DNA of 64,000 nucleotides from Chthoniobacterales bacterium (GTDB taxonomy: Bacteria; Verrucomicrobiota; Verrucomicrobiia; Chthoniobacterales; JACTMZ01): NCBI GenBank assembly GCA_018402585.1, contig JAGYIO010000007.1, positions 1 through 64,000 on the forward strand. Direction: 5' to 3'. A program made the translations under genes and the position numbers. Shown here piece after piece: positions 35,962 through 46,028 of this stretch (position 1 is its first letter; the number at the start of each line of letters is the position of its first letter). Under the pieces are notes generated by a model, which made no database searches, had not been told where the DNA came from, and saw nothing but the letters and a program-made list of their open reading frames with translations.

Positions 35962-38900
35962 TCACCCTGCTTTCGCTTGGTATTCCTGCAGGCACTTCAC
36001 CTCGTATCCTCCGGCCTTCAGTGCCCGGATGGCCCGGGCACTCATGCGTGCGGCGCGCAGGGTGGTCATGATGGGAATGCGGTGGGCCACCGCGGCGCTG
36101 CGGATCGCCACCTCGTCCCGCCGCGGTGATTTGCCGTGCGGAGTGTTGATGATGAACTGCATCTCCCCGTTCTTGATCAGGTCGAGCAGGTTCGGTCGGC
36201 CTTCCCTGAGTTTGTAGACCAACTCGGCCCGAACACCCGCGGCTTGAAGCAGAGCCAAGGTGCCTTTGGTCGCGTGGATCTGGAAACCCGCCGCGTCGAA
36301 TTCGCGGGCGATGGGTACGACTTGGTTTTTGTCTGCGTCCTTCACGCTGATGAAAACATTTCCTGACTCGGGCAAGGGCGGCTGGGCCGACATTTGCGCC
36401 TTGGCGTAGGCGATACCGAGATCGGGATCCAACCCCATGACCTCACCGGTCGAGCGCATCTCCGGCCCGAGGGTGATGTCGATCCCGGGGAATTTGATGA
36501 AGGGAAAAACGGCTTCTTTCACCGCATAGTGCGCTGGCACCACTTCTTCCAAAGAGCCGAGTTCTTTCAGGCTTCGTCCGGCCATCACCCGGGCCGCGAG
36601 CTTGGCCAGCGGCAGGCCGGTCGCTTTGCTTACGTAGGGCACAGTCCGCGAGGCCCGCGGGTTGACCTCAAGAACGTAGACCTTCCCCTCTTTCACGGCA
36701 AACTGCACGTTCATCAGCCCGCACACTTTTAACTCCCGCGCCATGGCCCGGGCCGCGGATTTCAATTCGGCCAGAACCCCCGGGGAAAGCGAAAAAGTGG
36801 GGATGACACAGGCGCTGTCGCCGCTATGTACCCCGGCCTCTTCGATATGCTCCATGACCCCCCCGATCAAGGTATCAAGGCCGTCGCTCAGGCAATCGAC
36901 GTCCACCTCCGTCGCATCCTCGAGGAAACGATCAACTAGGACCGGCCGGTCCGGGCTGGCCGTCACCGCGGTGCGGATGTAGCGCCGAAGGTCCTCCGGC
37001 GTGTAGACGATTTCCATCGCGCGGCCGCCGAGGACGAAAGACGGTCGGACCAGCACGGGGTAGCCCACCTTCTCGGCCACGGCGAGCGCTTCCACCTCGT
37101 TGGTCGCCGTGCCGCCTGGCGTCGCATTGAGGCCAAGCCGGTCGAGCATCGCGGCAAAGTGCTCGCGATCCTCCGCCATCTCGATGCTCGCGGGCGAAGT
37201 CCCGATGATCTTGACCCCGTTGGCCTCCAAATCAGCCGCGAGGTTCAAGGGGGTTTGCCCCCCGAACTGAACAATGACCGCATCGCATTTCTCCCGCTGG
37301 TAAACATTGAGCACGTCTTCGAGGGTCAAAGGCTCGAAGAAGAGTTTGTCACTAGTGTCATAGTCAGTGGAGACCGTTTCCGGATTGCTGTTCAGCATGA
37401 TGGTTTCCCATCCCAGGTCGCGGAAAGCAAAGGCGGCGTGGACGCAGCAGTAGTCGAATTCGATCCCCTGCCCGATCCGGTTGGGCCCGCCCCCGAGGAT
37501 CAGGACCCGCTTTTTCTCGCTGGGCCGCGTTTCATCCTCATCGCCGTAGGTCGAATAAAAATATGGGGTGTAGGCCTCAAATTCCGCCGCACAGGTGTCG
37601 ACCAAGCGGTAGGTCGGCTCCACCCCGGCCGCGATGCGCGCCGCGCGAACTTCGGCCTCCGTGCTCCCGGTCAAATGGGCAATTTGCCGGTCGGAGAATC
37701 CGTGCCGCTTCATGTGTCGCCAGGGCACAGCAGCCAAGTCGGCCGGACAGGATTTTTCTGCGGCGACGATTTTGGCCAATCCCTGGAGGAACCAGGGGTC
37801 GATCCCGGTCAATTCATGAATGCGGGCCACACTCCATCCGGCGAGCAAAGCGTGCCGCAGGCTGAAAACCCGTTCTGCCGTGGGCACCCGGATCTTGTTC
37901 TCCAGGGCTTCCTCATCAAGCGAGCCGTCCGGACGCAAGGGCGGGGCGTCCTTGCCATCCGCGCCGAACCCGGCCCGCCCGGTTTCGAGCGAGCGCAGCG
38001 CTTTTTGCATGGCCTCCTTGAAGGTGCGGCCAATCGCCATGGCCTCCCCGACACTTTTCATTTGGGTGGTCAAGACGGGATCGGCTTGGGGAAATTTTTC
38101 AAAAGTGAAACGCGGCACCTTGACCACGCAGTAATCAATCACCGGCTCGAAACTCGCCGGGGTCTCCCGCGTAATGTCATTGCGCAACTCGTCCAGAGTG
38201 TAACCCACGGCCAATTTGGCCGCGATCTTCGCGATGGGGTAACCGGTCGCCTTGGAGGCAAGGGCCGAGGAACGGGAGACGCGCGGGTTCATTTCGACCA
38301 CCACCATGCGTCCGGTTTTCGGACAGACCGCAAACTGAATATTCGATCCCCCGGTTTCCACTCCAATGGCACGGATCACGGCGAAAGAGGCATCGCGCAT
38401 CGCTTGATACTCTTTGTCGGTCAGGGTCTGGATTGGTGCCACCGTGATCGAATCCCCGGTGTGCACGCCCATCGGATCAAAATTCTCGATCGAACAAATC
38501 ACCACGCAATTGTCCGCCTGGTCACGCATCACTTCGATTTCGAATTCTTTCCACCCGAGCAACGACTCCTCGATGAGCACCTCGCTGACCGGTGACATGT
38601 CCAGGCCGCGGGTCACGATTTCCTCGAACTCCTCCCGGTTGTAGGCAATTCCGCCCCCGCTCCCTCCCAAGGTGTAAGCCGGGCGGATGATCAGCGGGTA
38701 CCGGCCGATTTCCGCCGCGACCCGCTTGGCATCATCCATCCGGTGGGCGACCCCGGACTGAGCCACATCCAGACCGATCTGGACCATGATTTCTTTGAAG
38801 ATCAGGCGGTCTTCACCCCGCTCGATAGCCTCCGCCTTGGCTCCAATCAGCTTGGTGCCGAGACGCTCGAAGGCGCCGCTGCGGTGGAGCTCCATGGCGA

Positions 38901-39192
38901 CATTGAGCGCGGTTTGTCCGCCCAAAGTCGGAAGGACCGCATCCGGCTTCTCCCGGGCGATGATCTTCTCGACCACCTCCGCGGTGAGCGGTTCGATGTA
39001 GGTCCGGTCGGCAAACTCGGGATCGGTCATGATGGTCGCGGGGTTCGAGTTGACCAGCACCACTTGGTATCCCTCTTCTTTCAGGGCCTTGCAGGCCTGG
39101 ACGCCGGAATAATCAAACTCGCATCCCTGGCCAATTACGATCGGACCCGAGCCGATGATGAGGATTTTCTGCAGGGATGTATCTTTGGGCAT
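35962..39192 (-). CDS. carB: Carbamoyl-phosphate synthase large subunit
   Basis: 1076 residues. Makes carbamoyl phosphate for pyrimidines and arginine with the small glutaminase subunit, which is not in this window. Two homologous ATP-grasp halves: the first from [22 protein letters not shown] and the second from [21 protein letters not shown], each with its [18 protein letters not shown] or [18 protein letters not shown] block. The MGS-like allosteric domain follows from about residue 940 ([21 protein letters not shown]). A clear GGAGG lies 10 nt before the ATG at 39192, one of few good ribosome sites in the window and decisive against the longer frame to 39303. Confidence 0.97.
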   Translation of the reverse strand: MPKDTSLQKILIIGSGPIVIGQGCEFDYSGVQACKALKEEGYQVVLVNSNPATIMTDPEFADRTYIEPLTAEVVEKIIAREKPDAVLPTLGGQTALNVAMELHRSGAFERLGTKLIGAKAEAIERGEDRLIFKEIMVQIGLDVAQSGVAHRMDDAKRVAAEIGRYPLIIRPAYTLGGSGGGIAYNREEFEEIVTRGLDMSPVSEVLIEESLLGWKEFEIEVMRDQADNCVVICSIENFDPMGVHTGDSITVAPIQTLTDKEYQAMRDASFAVIRAIGVETGGSNIQFAVCPKTGRMVVVEMNPRVSRSSALASKATGYPIAKIAAKLAVGYTLDELRNDITRETPASFEPVIDYCVVKVPRFTFEKFPQADPVLTTQMKSVGEAMAIGRTFKEAMQKALRSLETGRAGFGADGKDAPPLRPDGSLDEEALENKIRVPTAERVFSLRHALLAGWSVARIHELTGIDPWFLQGLAKIVAAEKSCPADLAAVPWRHMKRHGFSDRQIAHLTGSTEAEVRAARIAAGVEPTYRLVDTCAAEFEAYTPYFYSTYGDEDETRPSEKKRVLILGGGPNRIGQGIEFDYCCVHAAFAFRDLGWETIMLNSNPETVSTDYDTSDKLFFEPLTLEDVLNVYQREKCDAVIVQFGGQTPLNLAADLEANGVKIIGTSPASIEMAEDREHFAAMLDRLGLNATPGGTATNEVEALAVAEKVGYPVLVRPSFVLGGRAMEIVYTPEDLRRYIRTAVTASPDRPVLVDRFLEDATEVDVDCLSDGLDTLIGGVMEHIEEAGVHSGDSACVIPTFSLSPGVLAELKSAARAMARELKVCGLMNVQFAVKEGKVYVLEVNPRASRTVPYVSKATGLPLAKLAARVMAGRSLKELGSLEEVVPAHYAVKEAVFPFIKFPGIDITLGPEMRSTGEVMGLDPDLGIAYAKAQMSAQPPLPESGNVFISVKDADKNQVVPIAREFDAAGFQIHATKGTLALLQAAGVRAELVYKLREGRPNLLDLIKNGEMQFIINTPHGKSPRRDEVAIRSAAVAHRIPIMTTLRAARMSARAIRALKAGGYEVKCLQEYQAKAG

Positions 39193-39302
39193 AAAGTGAA
39201 CGGCCTCCTTATGTAGTGGGCCCGCGCGCCCGGTGCAATCCGCCGGTTCGGGCTGCCACTTGATCCTTGCCGCTGAACGGTCCGCTCCCGACACTCTCTC
39301 CA

Positions 39303-39566
39303 ATGGTGGAATTGCAAATTTATGCCGCCGGCCTCCGGGCGCCGGAAAAGCTGATGGGCTTGGATCTGGAGTTAGGAGCCATCCCCGGGGTGCGTTACAA
39401 GGCGGACGCCCCGCACGACATGATTTTTCTCGAATCCGACGACCCGCACCTCGCCGTGGAGAACATCCGGGGTATTTTCGAGAAACTCGACCTCGAAGCG
39501 CGGTTTGTCGGGCAGACTTACCCGGCAGCGCCCAACCCTTCGGCCACCCAGGTCATTCGTCCCTAG
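39303..39566 (+). CDS. Small hypothetical protein upstream of second Mla operon
   Basis: 87 residues ([19 protein letters not shown] ...). The alternation of strands and two helices ([32 protein letters not shown]) suggests a small alpha/beta ferredoxin-like fold. No signal peptide or metal-binding Cys. The family is not recognised. It ends 14 bp before the second mlaE and may be in the same operon, but a functional link is only positional. Start ATG at 39303; earlier in-frame codons lie in the carB leader. Confidence 0.6.
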   Translation: MVELQIYAAGLRAPEKLMGLDLELGAIPGVRYKADAPHDMIFLESDDPHLAVENIRGIFEKLDLEARFVGQTYPAAPNPSATQVIRP

Positions 39567-39580
39567 ACCGTTTTTTCCCC

Positions 39581-40369
39581 ATGGCGCCCGCCCGCTACGT
39601 CGGAGACCTGGTTTTTACCTTCGCCCGCTACCTCGGCGATCTGGCCCTGCTCGCCGCTGAGACCCTCCACGGCATCTTCCGCGGCGAGGTCCGGCCGCAG
39701 TTGGTCGTGCAGCAAATCTACGAGATCGGGTTTCGTTCCCAGCTGGTCGTGCTCATCACCGGCGCATTCACTGGTGCGGTTTTCGCCACCCAGACCTACT
39801 TCCAGTTTCATCGCCTGCAAATGGACGCGGCAGTCGGCCCCGTGGTCAGCGTTTCCATGTTCCGCGAACTGGGCCCCGTGCTTTGCGGCCTCATTGTCGC
39901 CGGGCGGGTCGGCGCCGCAATGTCGGCGGAGATTGGCACCATGAAGGTGACCGAGCAACTCGACGCCCTGCGCGCGCTGGCCGTGCACCCTGTGGACTAC
40001 CTTGTCGTTCCGCGATTCCTCGCCATGCTCGTCTCCATGCCACTGCTTGTTGCGGAGTGCATCGGCGTGGGCATTCTCGCCGCCTACCTTTTGACCACCC
40101 AAATTCTCGGCGTCTCCGAGCCTTATTACGTGCACAATATGCTCTATTTCACCGGCGGGCGCGATGTCGCCATGGGCCTGATCAAGGGCATGGTCTTCGG
40201 CATCGTCATTGTTTTTGTCAGCTGCCATCAGGGACTCAATGCCCGGGAGGGGGCCGTCGGAGTCGGACGGGCCACAACGGAAGCCGTGGTCATCGGATCA
40301 CTTTTCATCTTGGTGGTGAACTTTTTTCTGACCATGACCCTCAACATATTCTTCCCCGCCGGCAAATGA
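39581..40369 (+). CDS. MlaE-like permease of second lipid ABC transporter
   Basis: 262 residues, multi-pass membrane protein with the MlaE signature MFRELGPVLCGLIVAGRVGAAMSAEIGTMKVTEQLDAL and the following HPVDYLVVPRFLA. It is closer to the general MCE-permease wording (EIGTMKVTEQIDAL) than the first MlaE at 6326-7138, so the two are separate systems, not a recent duplication. The ATG at 39581 begins just after the preceding stop; its own stop overlaps the ATPase gene by 4 bp. Confidence 0.9.
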   Translation: MAPARYVGDLVFTFARYLGDLALLAAETLHGIFRGEVRPQLVVQQIYEIGFRSQLVVLITGAFTGAVFATQTYFQFHRLQMDAAVGPVVSVSMFRELGPVLCGLIVAGRVGAAMSAEIGTMKVTEQLDALRALAVHPVDYLVVPRFLAMLVSMPLLVAECIGVGILAAYLLTTQILGVSEPYYVHNMLYFTGGRDVAMGLIKGMVFGIVIVFVSCHQGLNAREGAVGVGRATTEAVVIGSLFILVVNFFLTMTLNIFFPAGK

Positions 40370-41130
40370 GCGAGCACCCACTTCCGCAGGTAGTGATCCA
40401 AGTGGAGAACCTCGTCCAGACGCTCGGCGGCCAGGAAATCCTCCGCGGCTTCAGTCTCAATGTTTACCAGGGAGAAACGCTGGTCCTCCTCGGGCGCAGC
40501 GGCGGGGGCAAGAGCGTGTTCCTGCGTCACCTCATCGGGCTGTTGCAACCGGTTTCGGGCACCGTAACCGTCGACCGGGAGATCATCTCCGGTCTGCCGG
40601 AGCGGGATTTGGCCCGGGTGCGGCGCTCCATGGGCATACTCTTCCAAAACGGCGCTCTCTTCGACTCCATGACGGTGGCCGACAACGTGGCCTTTCCCCT
40701 GCGGGAACGCGGCGAAACAGATGAGGGTATTGTCACCGCCAAGGTCGAGGAGGCCCTGCAGATGGTCGATCTTGCCGGACAACAGGGCAAGATGCCGGTC
40801 AACTTGAGCGGTGGCATGCGCAAAAGGGTCGCCTTGGCCCGGGCCCTGATCAATCAGCCGCGCTGCATGCTCTACGACGAGCCCACCGCGGGCCTTGACC
40901 CCATCGTGGCCGACAGCATCGATCTGCTCATCCGCCGCCTGCAGAGAAAACTCGGAGTGACCTCCATTGTGGTCACCCACGACATGAAAAGCACCTTGAC
41001 CATTGCCGATCACGTGGCCCTGCTCCACGAGGGACGCTGTTACTTTTACGGTACCTGCGACCAATTGCGCGCCTCGACGGATCCCGTGATTCGTGATTTC
41101 GTAGAAGGTCGTTCGCACGATGAACCCTAA
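40366..41130 (+). CDS. MlaF-like ATPase of second lipid ABC transporter
   Basis: 254 residues. Walker A GRSGGGKS, QNGALFDSMTVADNVAFPLRE around the Q-loop, signature LSGGMRKR, Walker B CMLYDEPTAGLDP and VTHDMKS with the switch His. The ATG overlaps the permease stop (ATGA). It energises lipid movement through the preceding permease. The GALFDSMTV-ENVAFPLRE wording places it firmly in the Mla/MCE ATPase group. Confidence 0.93.
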   Translation: MSEHPLPQVVIQVENLVQTLGGQEILRGFSLNVYQGETLVLLGRSGGGKSVFLRHLIGLLQPVSGTVTVDREIISGLPERDLARVRRSMGILFQNGALFDSMTVADNVAFPLRERGETDEGIVTAKVEEALQMVDLAGQQGKMPVNLSGGMRKRVALARALINQPRCMLYDEPTAGLDPIVADSIDLLIRRLQRKLGVTSIVVTHDMKSTLTIADHVALLHEGRCYFYGTCDQLRASTDPVIRDFVEGRSHDEP

Positions 41131-41135
41131 AGACC

Positions 41136-41927
41136 ATGTATAACCGCGATCCCCGCCTCGAAACCAAAGTCGGCTTTTTTGTCCTTGCCGGGCTCGCAGT
41201 GGTCGCCTTCCTCGTGGTTTACTTCGGCCGGCTCGGCCAGGGCTTGGAAAGGTTTTACGATTTGCAGGTTGATTTCCCCAACGCCAGCGGGCTGCTCGCC
41301 GGCGCGGATCTTCTGCTCGGCGGTGCCCGCATCGGCTATGTCGGCCGCGATCCCCAAGTGCTTCCGGCCATGCAAGGCGTCGCGGTCAACCTTAAGGTGC
41401 GGGAGGATGTGCTTCTTCCCTCCGCCTCACAATTCATCATTGGCAGTTCCGGTTTGCTCGGCAACCGCTTTGTCGACGTCATCGTCGCGCCAGAGGCCAA
41501 TCTTGAGCAGCGTCTCGAACCCGGCTCGATTGTCGAAGGCCAGCGCGAGACCGGCTTGGAAGACCTCACCCGGGATAGTGCAGCTTTGATGGCCGATGTG
41601 CGCAAGGCTGTCGCCAGAGTCAACACCACCCTGGAGCGCCTGGACAACACGGCCCTGAGCGAGGAATCTTTGCAAGATCTCCGGCAGACCCTCGCCAACC
41701 TGAAAAAGGGCAGCGAGGGCTTTGCCAATATCGACCAAACCAGCAAAGACCTGCAGGCCGCCGCGGCCGACGCGCGCCGGCTCATGGCCTCAGCCCGCAG
41801 CGGGTCAGGTCCCCTGCCCATGATGCTCAACGACCCGCAGGCCGCGACCGACCTGAAAGCACTTATTGCCAACCTCCGCCGGCACGGGGTGCTCTGGTAC
41901 AAGGACTCGCAAAAGCCCACCCGCTGA
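41136..41927 (+). CDS. MCE-domain protein with helical C-terminus (MlaD-like)
   Basis: 263 residues. N-terminal transmembrane helix (about 12-30), MCE domain (about 35-130: VDFPNASGLLAGADLLLGGARIGYVG, IIGSSGLLGNRFVDVIVAP), then a long helical tail (about 140-230: VRKAVARVNTTLERLDN; LRQTLANLKKGSEGF) likely to form a needle- or coiled-coil extension as in PqiB/Mce proteins. No MlaC or MlaA gene follows, so a longer tunnel-like MCE protein may replace the soluble carrier. Its stop abuts the stop of the convergent folA with no gap. Confidence 0.88.
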   Translation: MYNRDPRLETKVGFFVLAGLAVVAFLVVYFGRLGQGLERFYDLQVDFPNASGLLAGADLLLGGARIGYVGRDPQVLPAMQGVAVNLKVREDVLLPSASQFIIGSSGLLGNRFVDVIVAPEANLEQRLEPGSIVEGQRETGLEDLTRDSAALMADVRKAVARVNTTLERLDNTALSEESLQDLRQTLANLKKGSEGFANIDQTSKDLQAAAADARRLMASARSGSGPLPMMLNDPQAATDLKALIANLRRHGVLWYKDSQKPTR

Positions 41928-42425
41928 TCAGGGCGGTGCTTCCCCTCTCGTGCGGGGCAGATCGCGCACCTCGTCGTTGACAAAGTGGACGATGCGCATC
42001 TCGGGAGTCTCGCGCAATTGCGCCGAGAAACGGAAAACATCCTCAAAGACGGGCATCCGGCGGTCACCACTCACGACACGGCGCACTTCGGTCAAATAAA
42101 GATCCCGGCAATAGGGCAAAGCCGCGCGGTAAATCTCGGCCCCGCCAACCACGAAGACCTCGCTCTCCCCGGCCGCTGACCGCAATTGGCTCAAGTCTCG
42201 GATGACCACCACACCCGGAATTTGCAAACCCTCCCGCCGGCTCAAAACCATGGTTTGACGACCGGGAAGCGGGCGTCCGATCGATTCGTAGGTCACTCGC
42301 CCCATGAGCAAGGCGCCCCCCATGGTCAATTCTTTGAACCACCGCAAGTCGTCCGGCAGATGCCAAGGGATACGGCCGGCAGCGCCGATCACCCGGTTCT
42401 CGGCCATGGCCGCCACGGCGATCAT
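41928..42425 (-). CDS. folA: Dihydrofolate reductase
   Basis: 165 residues. Reduces dihydrofolate with NADPH. Start [31 protein letters not shown] carries the family signature with the active-site acidic residue (Asp of LPDDL); [16 protein letters not shown] and [10 protein letters not shown] are the NADPH-binding segments. It overlaps thyA by 4 bp, the common thyA-folA pairing that keeps folate recycling next to its consumer. Confidence 0.95.
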   Translation of the reverse strand: MIAVAAMAENRVIGAAGRIPWHLPDDLRWFKELTMGGALLMGRVTYESIGRPLPGRQTMVLSRREGLQIPGVVVIRDLSQLRSAAGESEVFVVGGAEIYRAALPYCRDLYLTEVRRVVSGDRRMPVFEDVFRFSAQLRETPEMRIVHFVNDEVRDLPRTRGEAPP

Positions 42426-43216
42426 ACCGCCACCGGCGCCTTGAGCACTGGATGCGGGTCGTAGCCCTCGAGCACGAAATCCTCGTAGACAAAATCCGCC
42501 AACTTTCGCCGCTCGGGCGGCAATCGCATGCGCGGCAAGGGCCGAACTTCGCGGCGCAACTGCTCACGCGCCTGTTCGAGATGGTTCGAGTAAAGGTGCA
42601 AGTCGCCAAAGGTGTGGATGAAATCACCCGGACGCAACCCCGTGACTTGCGCCATCATGAGGGTAAGCAGCGCGTACGACGCGATATTGAAAGGAACCCC
42701 GAGAAAGAGATCCGCGCTCCGCTGGTAAAGCTGGCAACTCAACTCCCCCTCCTGCACATAAAACTGGAACAAAACATGGCAGGCCGGCAAGGCCATCTGC
42801 TCAAGTTCTCCCGGATTCCAGGCCGAAACCATGATGCGCCGGCTCTCCGGACTCGTCGTGATCAAGCGCACCGCTTCTGCAATCTGATCCACCGTCTCGC
42901 CCTCCGGCCCTTGCCAGGTGCGCCACTGTGCCCCGTAAATCCGCCCGAGATCACCGCTCTGATCCGCCCATGCATCCCATATCCTCACCCCATGCTTCCG
43001 GAGGTAAGCGGTATTCGTCTCCCCACGGAGAAACCAGAGCAGTTCATGGATGATGGAACGCAGGTGCACCTTTTTCGTGGTGACCAGAGGAAAGCTTTCC
43101 CGCAAATCAAAGCGCGCTTGTGCCCCGAAGACTCCCAGGGTGCCAGTGCCGGTCCGGTCATGGCGCGGACGCCCCTGCTTGAGGACTAATTGAAGGAGAC
43201 GGTGGTATTCTTGCAC
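42422..43216 (-). CDS. thyA: Thymidylate synthase
   Basis: 264 residues from a GTG at 43216 ([15 protein letters not shown]), exactly the E. coli length; an ATG at 43267 would add 17 unconserved residues. dUMP-binding and catalytic blocks: [52 protein letters not shown] with the nucleophilic Cys, [20 protein letters not shown] and [12 protein letters not shown]. Makes dTMP with methylene-THF as donor. Coupled to folA by a 4-bp overlap and divergent from the next gene. Confidence 0.95.
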   Translation of the reverse strand: MQEYHRLLQLVLKQGRPRHDRTGTGTLGVFGAQARFDLRESFPLVTTKKVHLRSIIHELLWFLRGETNTAYLRKHGVRIWDAWADQSGDLGRIYGAQWRTWQGPEGETVDQIAEAVRLITTSPESRRIMVSAWNPGELEQMALPACHVLFQFYVQEGELSCQLYQRSADLFLGVPFNIASYALLTLMMAQVTGLRPGDFIHTFGDLHLYSNHLEQAREQLRREVRPLPRMRLPPERRKLADFVYEDFVLEGYDPHPVLKAPVAV

Positions 43217-43310
43217 GGCCACTTTCTTAGCGCATCCAACGCCCGCTTGGCCATGCTCGAAAAACAAAGCTCATTTACTCCTCAGCGCTCCCGCCGCTAC
43301 GCTCCGTCCC

Positions 43311-44093
43311 GTGGAATTGATCGTCCTCGGCAGCGGCAGCAATGGCAACACGGCTGTTCTCCGCTCCAATGGCACTGCCATCCTGATCGATGCCGGTCTC
43401 AGCGCGAAAAAGACCCTCCAGCGCCTCGAGGTTGTCGGCCTCGACCCGGCCGAAATCAACGCCGTCCTCCTGACCCACGAGCATGGCGACCACACCGGCG
43501 GCCTGGCCGTCCTGCTCCGCACGCTCCGTTGTCCGGTCTACGCCACGCGCCTCACCGCCGAGGAGGTCCGTGGGCAGGACAAACGCAATGCCGCGGCCGA
43601 ATGGCGCCTCTTCGCCACCGGCAGCACCTTCTGCCTTGAGTCTTTCAAAATCACTGCATTTTCCGTCCCGCACGACGCTTCTGATCCGGTCGGCTTTACC
43701 ATCCGCTGCAATTCCCTGGCCCTCGGCATACTCACCGATCTCGGGCACATCAACCACTCCGTCGTCCACCACGTCACGGGCGTTGATTGTCTTTTCGTCG
43801 AAGCCAATCACGACGAGCAAATGCTCCAAGCCGACACCAAGCGCCCGTTTGCCATCAAGCAACGCATCATGTCCCCCCACGGCCATCTCTCCAATCGCGC
43901 CGCCGCCGACTTGGCCGTGCGGGCCCGCACGCCCGCGCTGCGCCATGTCGTGCTCGGACACCTCAGCCGCGACTGCAACAGCGCCGAGTTGGCGGTCAAC
44001 ACCGTGCGCGCCGCGCTCCACGGTCACCATGCGGTGCAGGTCTGCTCTGCCCCGCCCGACGGCCTTTTGCCCTCCGTGCGGCTTGGCCCCTGA
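43311..44093 (+). CDS. MBL-fold hydrolase (YycJ/WalJ-like)
   Basis: 260 residues starting with GTG. Metallo-beta-lactamase fold: LGSGSNGNTAVLRSNGTAILIDAGLS, metal motif LLTHEHGDHTGG, HDASDPVGFTI, ILTDLGHI and the last ligand region HVVLGHLSRDCNS. The GSGSNGN opening and LGHLSRDCN end are characteristic of the WalJ group (exonuclease/phosphodiesterase linked to WalKR in Firmicutes); outside that phylum the substrate is uncertain. It is not beside a two-component system here. Confidence 0.88.
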   Translation: MELIVLGSGSNGNTAVLRSNGTAILIDAGLSAKKTLQRLEVVGLDPAEINAVLLTHEHGDHTGGLAVLLRTLRCPVYATRLTAEEVRGQDKRNAAAEWRLFATGSTFCLESFKITAFSVPHDASDPVGFTIRCNSLALGILTDLGHINHSVVHHVTGVDCLFVEANHDEQMLQADTKRPFAIKQRIMSPHGHLSNRAAADLAVRARTPALRHVVLGHLSRDCNSAELAVNTVRAALHGHHAVQVCSAPPDGLLPSVRLGP

Positions 44094-44099
44094 CCCGGC

Positions 44100-44516
44100 T
44101 CAAGGGCGACTGACCGCCAACAAATAGGCCCAATTTAGAACGACTGCAGCGCCCAGGGCCCAACGCCACGCGCAGAGCACCGGACGCCAGGGCCCGAGAC
44201 GCAAAATGAGCACCCCCGCCGCGTAAAGGTTAGCGAGCAGAAACAGGCCCGCGGCGAGAACGGCCCCGGGATTGAGCTGCAGCGCAGCCTGCCATTCGCC
44301 GCCGAGCAAAAAGAGGAGGGACCGCGTCCCGCCGCAACCGGCACAGGGCAGGCCGGTCGCCGCCTTCCACGCGCACGGCCAGGCAAAGGGCAAGAGGCGG
44401 CCAGCCACGACCAGACCACCCGCGACGAGGACCACCACGGCCGACACGGCCAGAATGATCCGCTCCGGCCCAATCCGGGACGACCACGGCAGGAGCGGAG
44501 GCAGGGACGGAGGCAC
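44100..44516 (-). CDS. DUF2752 membrane protein
   Basis: 138 residues with about three transmembrane helices. The signature segment WKAATGLPCAGCGGTRSLLFLLGGEW matches the DUF2752 pattern (C-P/A-G-C-G-x-T-R). Function unknown. It starts with GTG 3 bp after the stop of the GYF/Yip1-like gene, so the two form a transcription unit; DUF2752 and GYF/Yip1-like membrane proteins often co-occur, suggesting a shared membrane role. Confidence 0.82.
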   Translation of the reverse strand: MPPSLPPLLPWSSRIGPERIILAVSAVVVLVAGGLVVAGRLLPFAWPCAWKAATGLPCAGCGGTRSLLFLLGGEWQAALQLNPGAVLAAGLFLLANLYAAGVLILRLGPWRPVLCAWRWALGAAVVLNWAYLLAVSRP

Positions 44517-44519
44517 GGT

Positions 44520-45383
44520 CTAGCGCTGGTTTTCGGCCGCTGTTTTCAGTAATTCCGCCATCCCCCCGAAGGCGACGACCAAACCTGCCGCCCCCGCGAG
44601 GAGCAAGCCGCAGCAGAGGATTGAGGGCAAAAGAACAGCCACGGCGGCCCGTCCCCGACCAATACCGTGCACCTCGGACAAACCGGCGACCATGCAGACA
44701 AAATTCCAGACGGATGCGAAAATAGTCCCGCAGATGGGCAGAAGTTGCAGCACAGCCGTGGCCCCACCCGCGTAACACGCCACCCGGAAGGTCGCCTCGA
44801 ACGGGCGCCTGGCGCCACCCAACAAGATCAGCGATAGATGGACCAAGCCCGCCGAAAGGAAAGCCAAAGCCGCGAGGAAGAAAGGCAGGATGATGATCGT
44901 CAGGCCGATCGTCACGGTGGAGGTCAGGAGCGCCGCCACCGCCTGCTGCTCCGGCGAGGCCCGCGATTCGACCAAGTGAAAAACCGCTGAGTAGAGAATC
45001 CCCGCCGCGCCGCCCACCGTGCCGATGAGCACGAAAAAAAAGAGGGGCGGGCCCAACCCGCCCGTCTGCTGCATGGCCGCAAAGGCCACTTTCGGTTCGA
45101 GCAGGACCGCACGAATGGTTTCAAAGATCGCGGAGAAAAATCCTCTCTCGCCCCGGTGTTCCCAGGGCAAGCCTTCCACCCTGACCGGCAAGGGCGGGAG
45201 GGCGCCTTCCTCCGTCTCGGGCGCCACCTCGTCGATCACCTCGGAGAGCGGCCGCCACGACGCCATGCCATCGCGCCAGACCAAATCAGTGCCGGTAAAC
45301 TTTCCTGCGCGCAAACCGGAACGGATTTCCTCCGGCCTGAACTGACCCAAGGACTGCCCGGCGCGATTGAGGTGAACTTTCAT
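44520..45383 (-). CDS. GYF_2-domain plus Yip1-like membrane protein
   Basis: 287 residues. Residues 1-50 form a GYF_2-type domain (LNRAGQSLGQFRPEEIRSGLRAGKF, LVWRDGMASWRPL), a presumed peptide-binding module. A Pro/Glu linker is followed by a five-helix Yip1-like membrane domain from about 95 (FETIRAVLLEPKVAFAAMQ ... VHLSLILLGGARRPFEATFRVACYAGG). Function unknown in bacteria. The ATG at 45383 begins the domain directly and is preferred over the in-frame codon at 45419. Confidence 0.82.
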   Translation of the reverse strand: MKVHLNRAGQSLGQFRPEEIRSGLRAGKFTGTDLVWRDGMASWRPLSEVIDEVAPETEEGALPPLPVRVEGLPWEHRGERGFFSAIFETIRAVLLEPKVAFAAMQQTGGLGPPLFFFVLIGTVGGAAGILYSAVFHLVESRASPEQQAVAALLTSTVTIGLTIIILPFFLAALAFLSAGLVHLSLILLGGARRPFEATFRVACYAGGATAVLQLLPICGTIFASVWNFVCMVAGLSEVHGIGRGRAAVAVLLPSILCCGLLLAGAAGLVVAFGGMAELLKTAAENQR

Positions 45384-45485
45384 CACGGCAGATTTTTCCG
45401 TCCGGTCCCGCGACGTCAATCACCATTCCTGGCCGGATGGAACCGGAGTTGCTTTTCTCTCGGACGACGACAAAGATGAGAGATC

Positions 45486-46028
45486 ATGGCCCCGACCTCC
45501 AGCACCCGGTTTAGCCCGGATAATTCATGGCCGCCGTTCGCTCGGCCCGACGTCACCACGGAACGCACGGTCAGGCCGCAGGATTTTGCCGCTTCGCCTC
45601 TCTTGGTTCTCCTTTTCCTCTGCCCTCCTTGTCCCTATCTGGACCATCTCTGGCCGGAAGTTACGCGCCTCCCCGCAGATTATCTCCCCCGGGGCGTTGC
45701 CTGGGTCGGCATCAGCTGGAATGACGCGGCCAACGACCCGGGCAACTCGCCGGCCAATCTGGCCAGGATGGTCTGCGCACGCGGCATCCCGTTTTCCATC
45801 CTCCGTGAGGCCTCGCCAGCCACCGCGCGGGCTTTCCCGGCGGTCTGCAGGCCTGAGTTCTACGTGGACGATGCGGGGGGGGCGCTGCCTTACCACGGTT
45901 GCCTCGACGGCAGCCGGCCTGGCCATGCCGTGGCTTGCCCCGGTGCCGACCTCCGCCCGGCGCTCGCCGGACAGCCCGGGGCAGTTCCGTCGCACCCGAC
46001 TAAGGGTTACAACATCCAGTGGAACTAG
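45486..46028 (+). CDS. Thioredoxin-like/peroxiredoxin-like family protein, divergent
   Basis: 180 residues. The arrangement follows the AhpC/TSA-like redoxin family: VLLFLCPPCPYLDHLWPEV, GVAWVGISWNDAANDPGNSP, IPFSILREASPATARAF, CRPEFYVDD and a final GYNIQW. The usual NHCPYV is CPPCPY here, the CTPDFF Thr is replaced, and the sequence is rather Ala/Pro-rich, so it may be fast-evolving. The frame is intact. The end overlaps the start of the debranching-enzyme gene by 10 bp. Redox activity through the CPPC-type pair is inferred only. Confidence 0.6.
   Translation: MAPTSSTRFSPDNSWPPFARPDVTTERTVRPQDFAASPLLVLLFLCPPCPYLDHLWPEVTRLPADYLPRGVAWVGISWNDAANDPGNSPANLARMVCARGIPFSILREASPATARAFPAVCRPEFYVDDAGGALPYHGCLDGSRPGHAVACPGADLRPALAGQPGAVPSHPTKGYNIQWN

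Noticed and set aside
37159..38595. 478-codon plus-strand frame opposite carB
   Set aside because: carB is complete and conserved over the whole span; the opposite frame lacks any family pattern.
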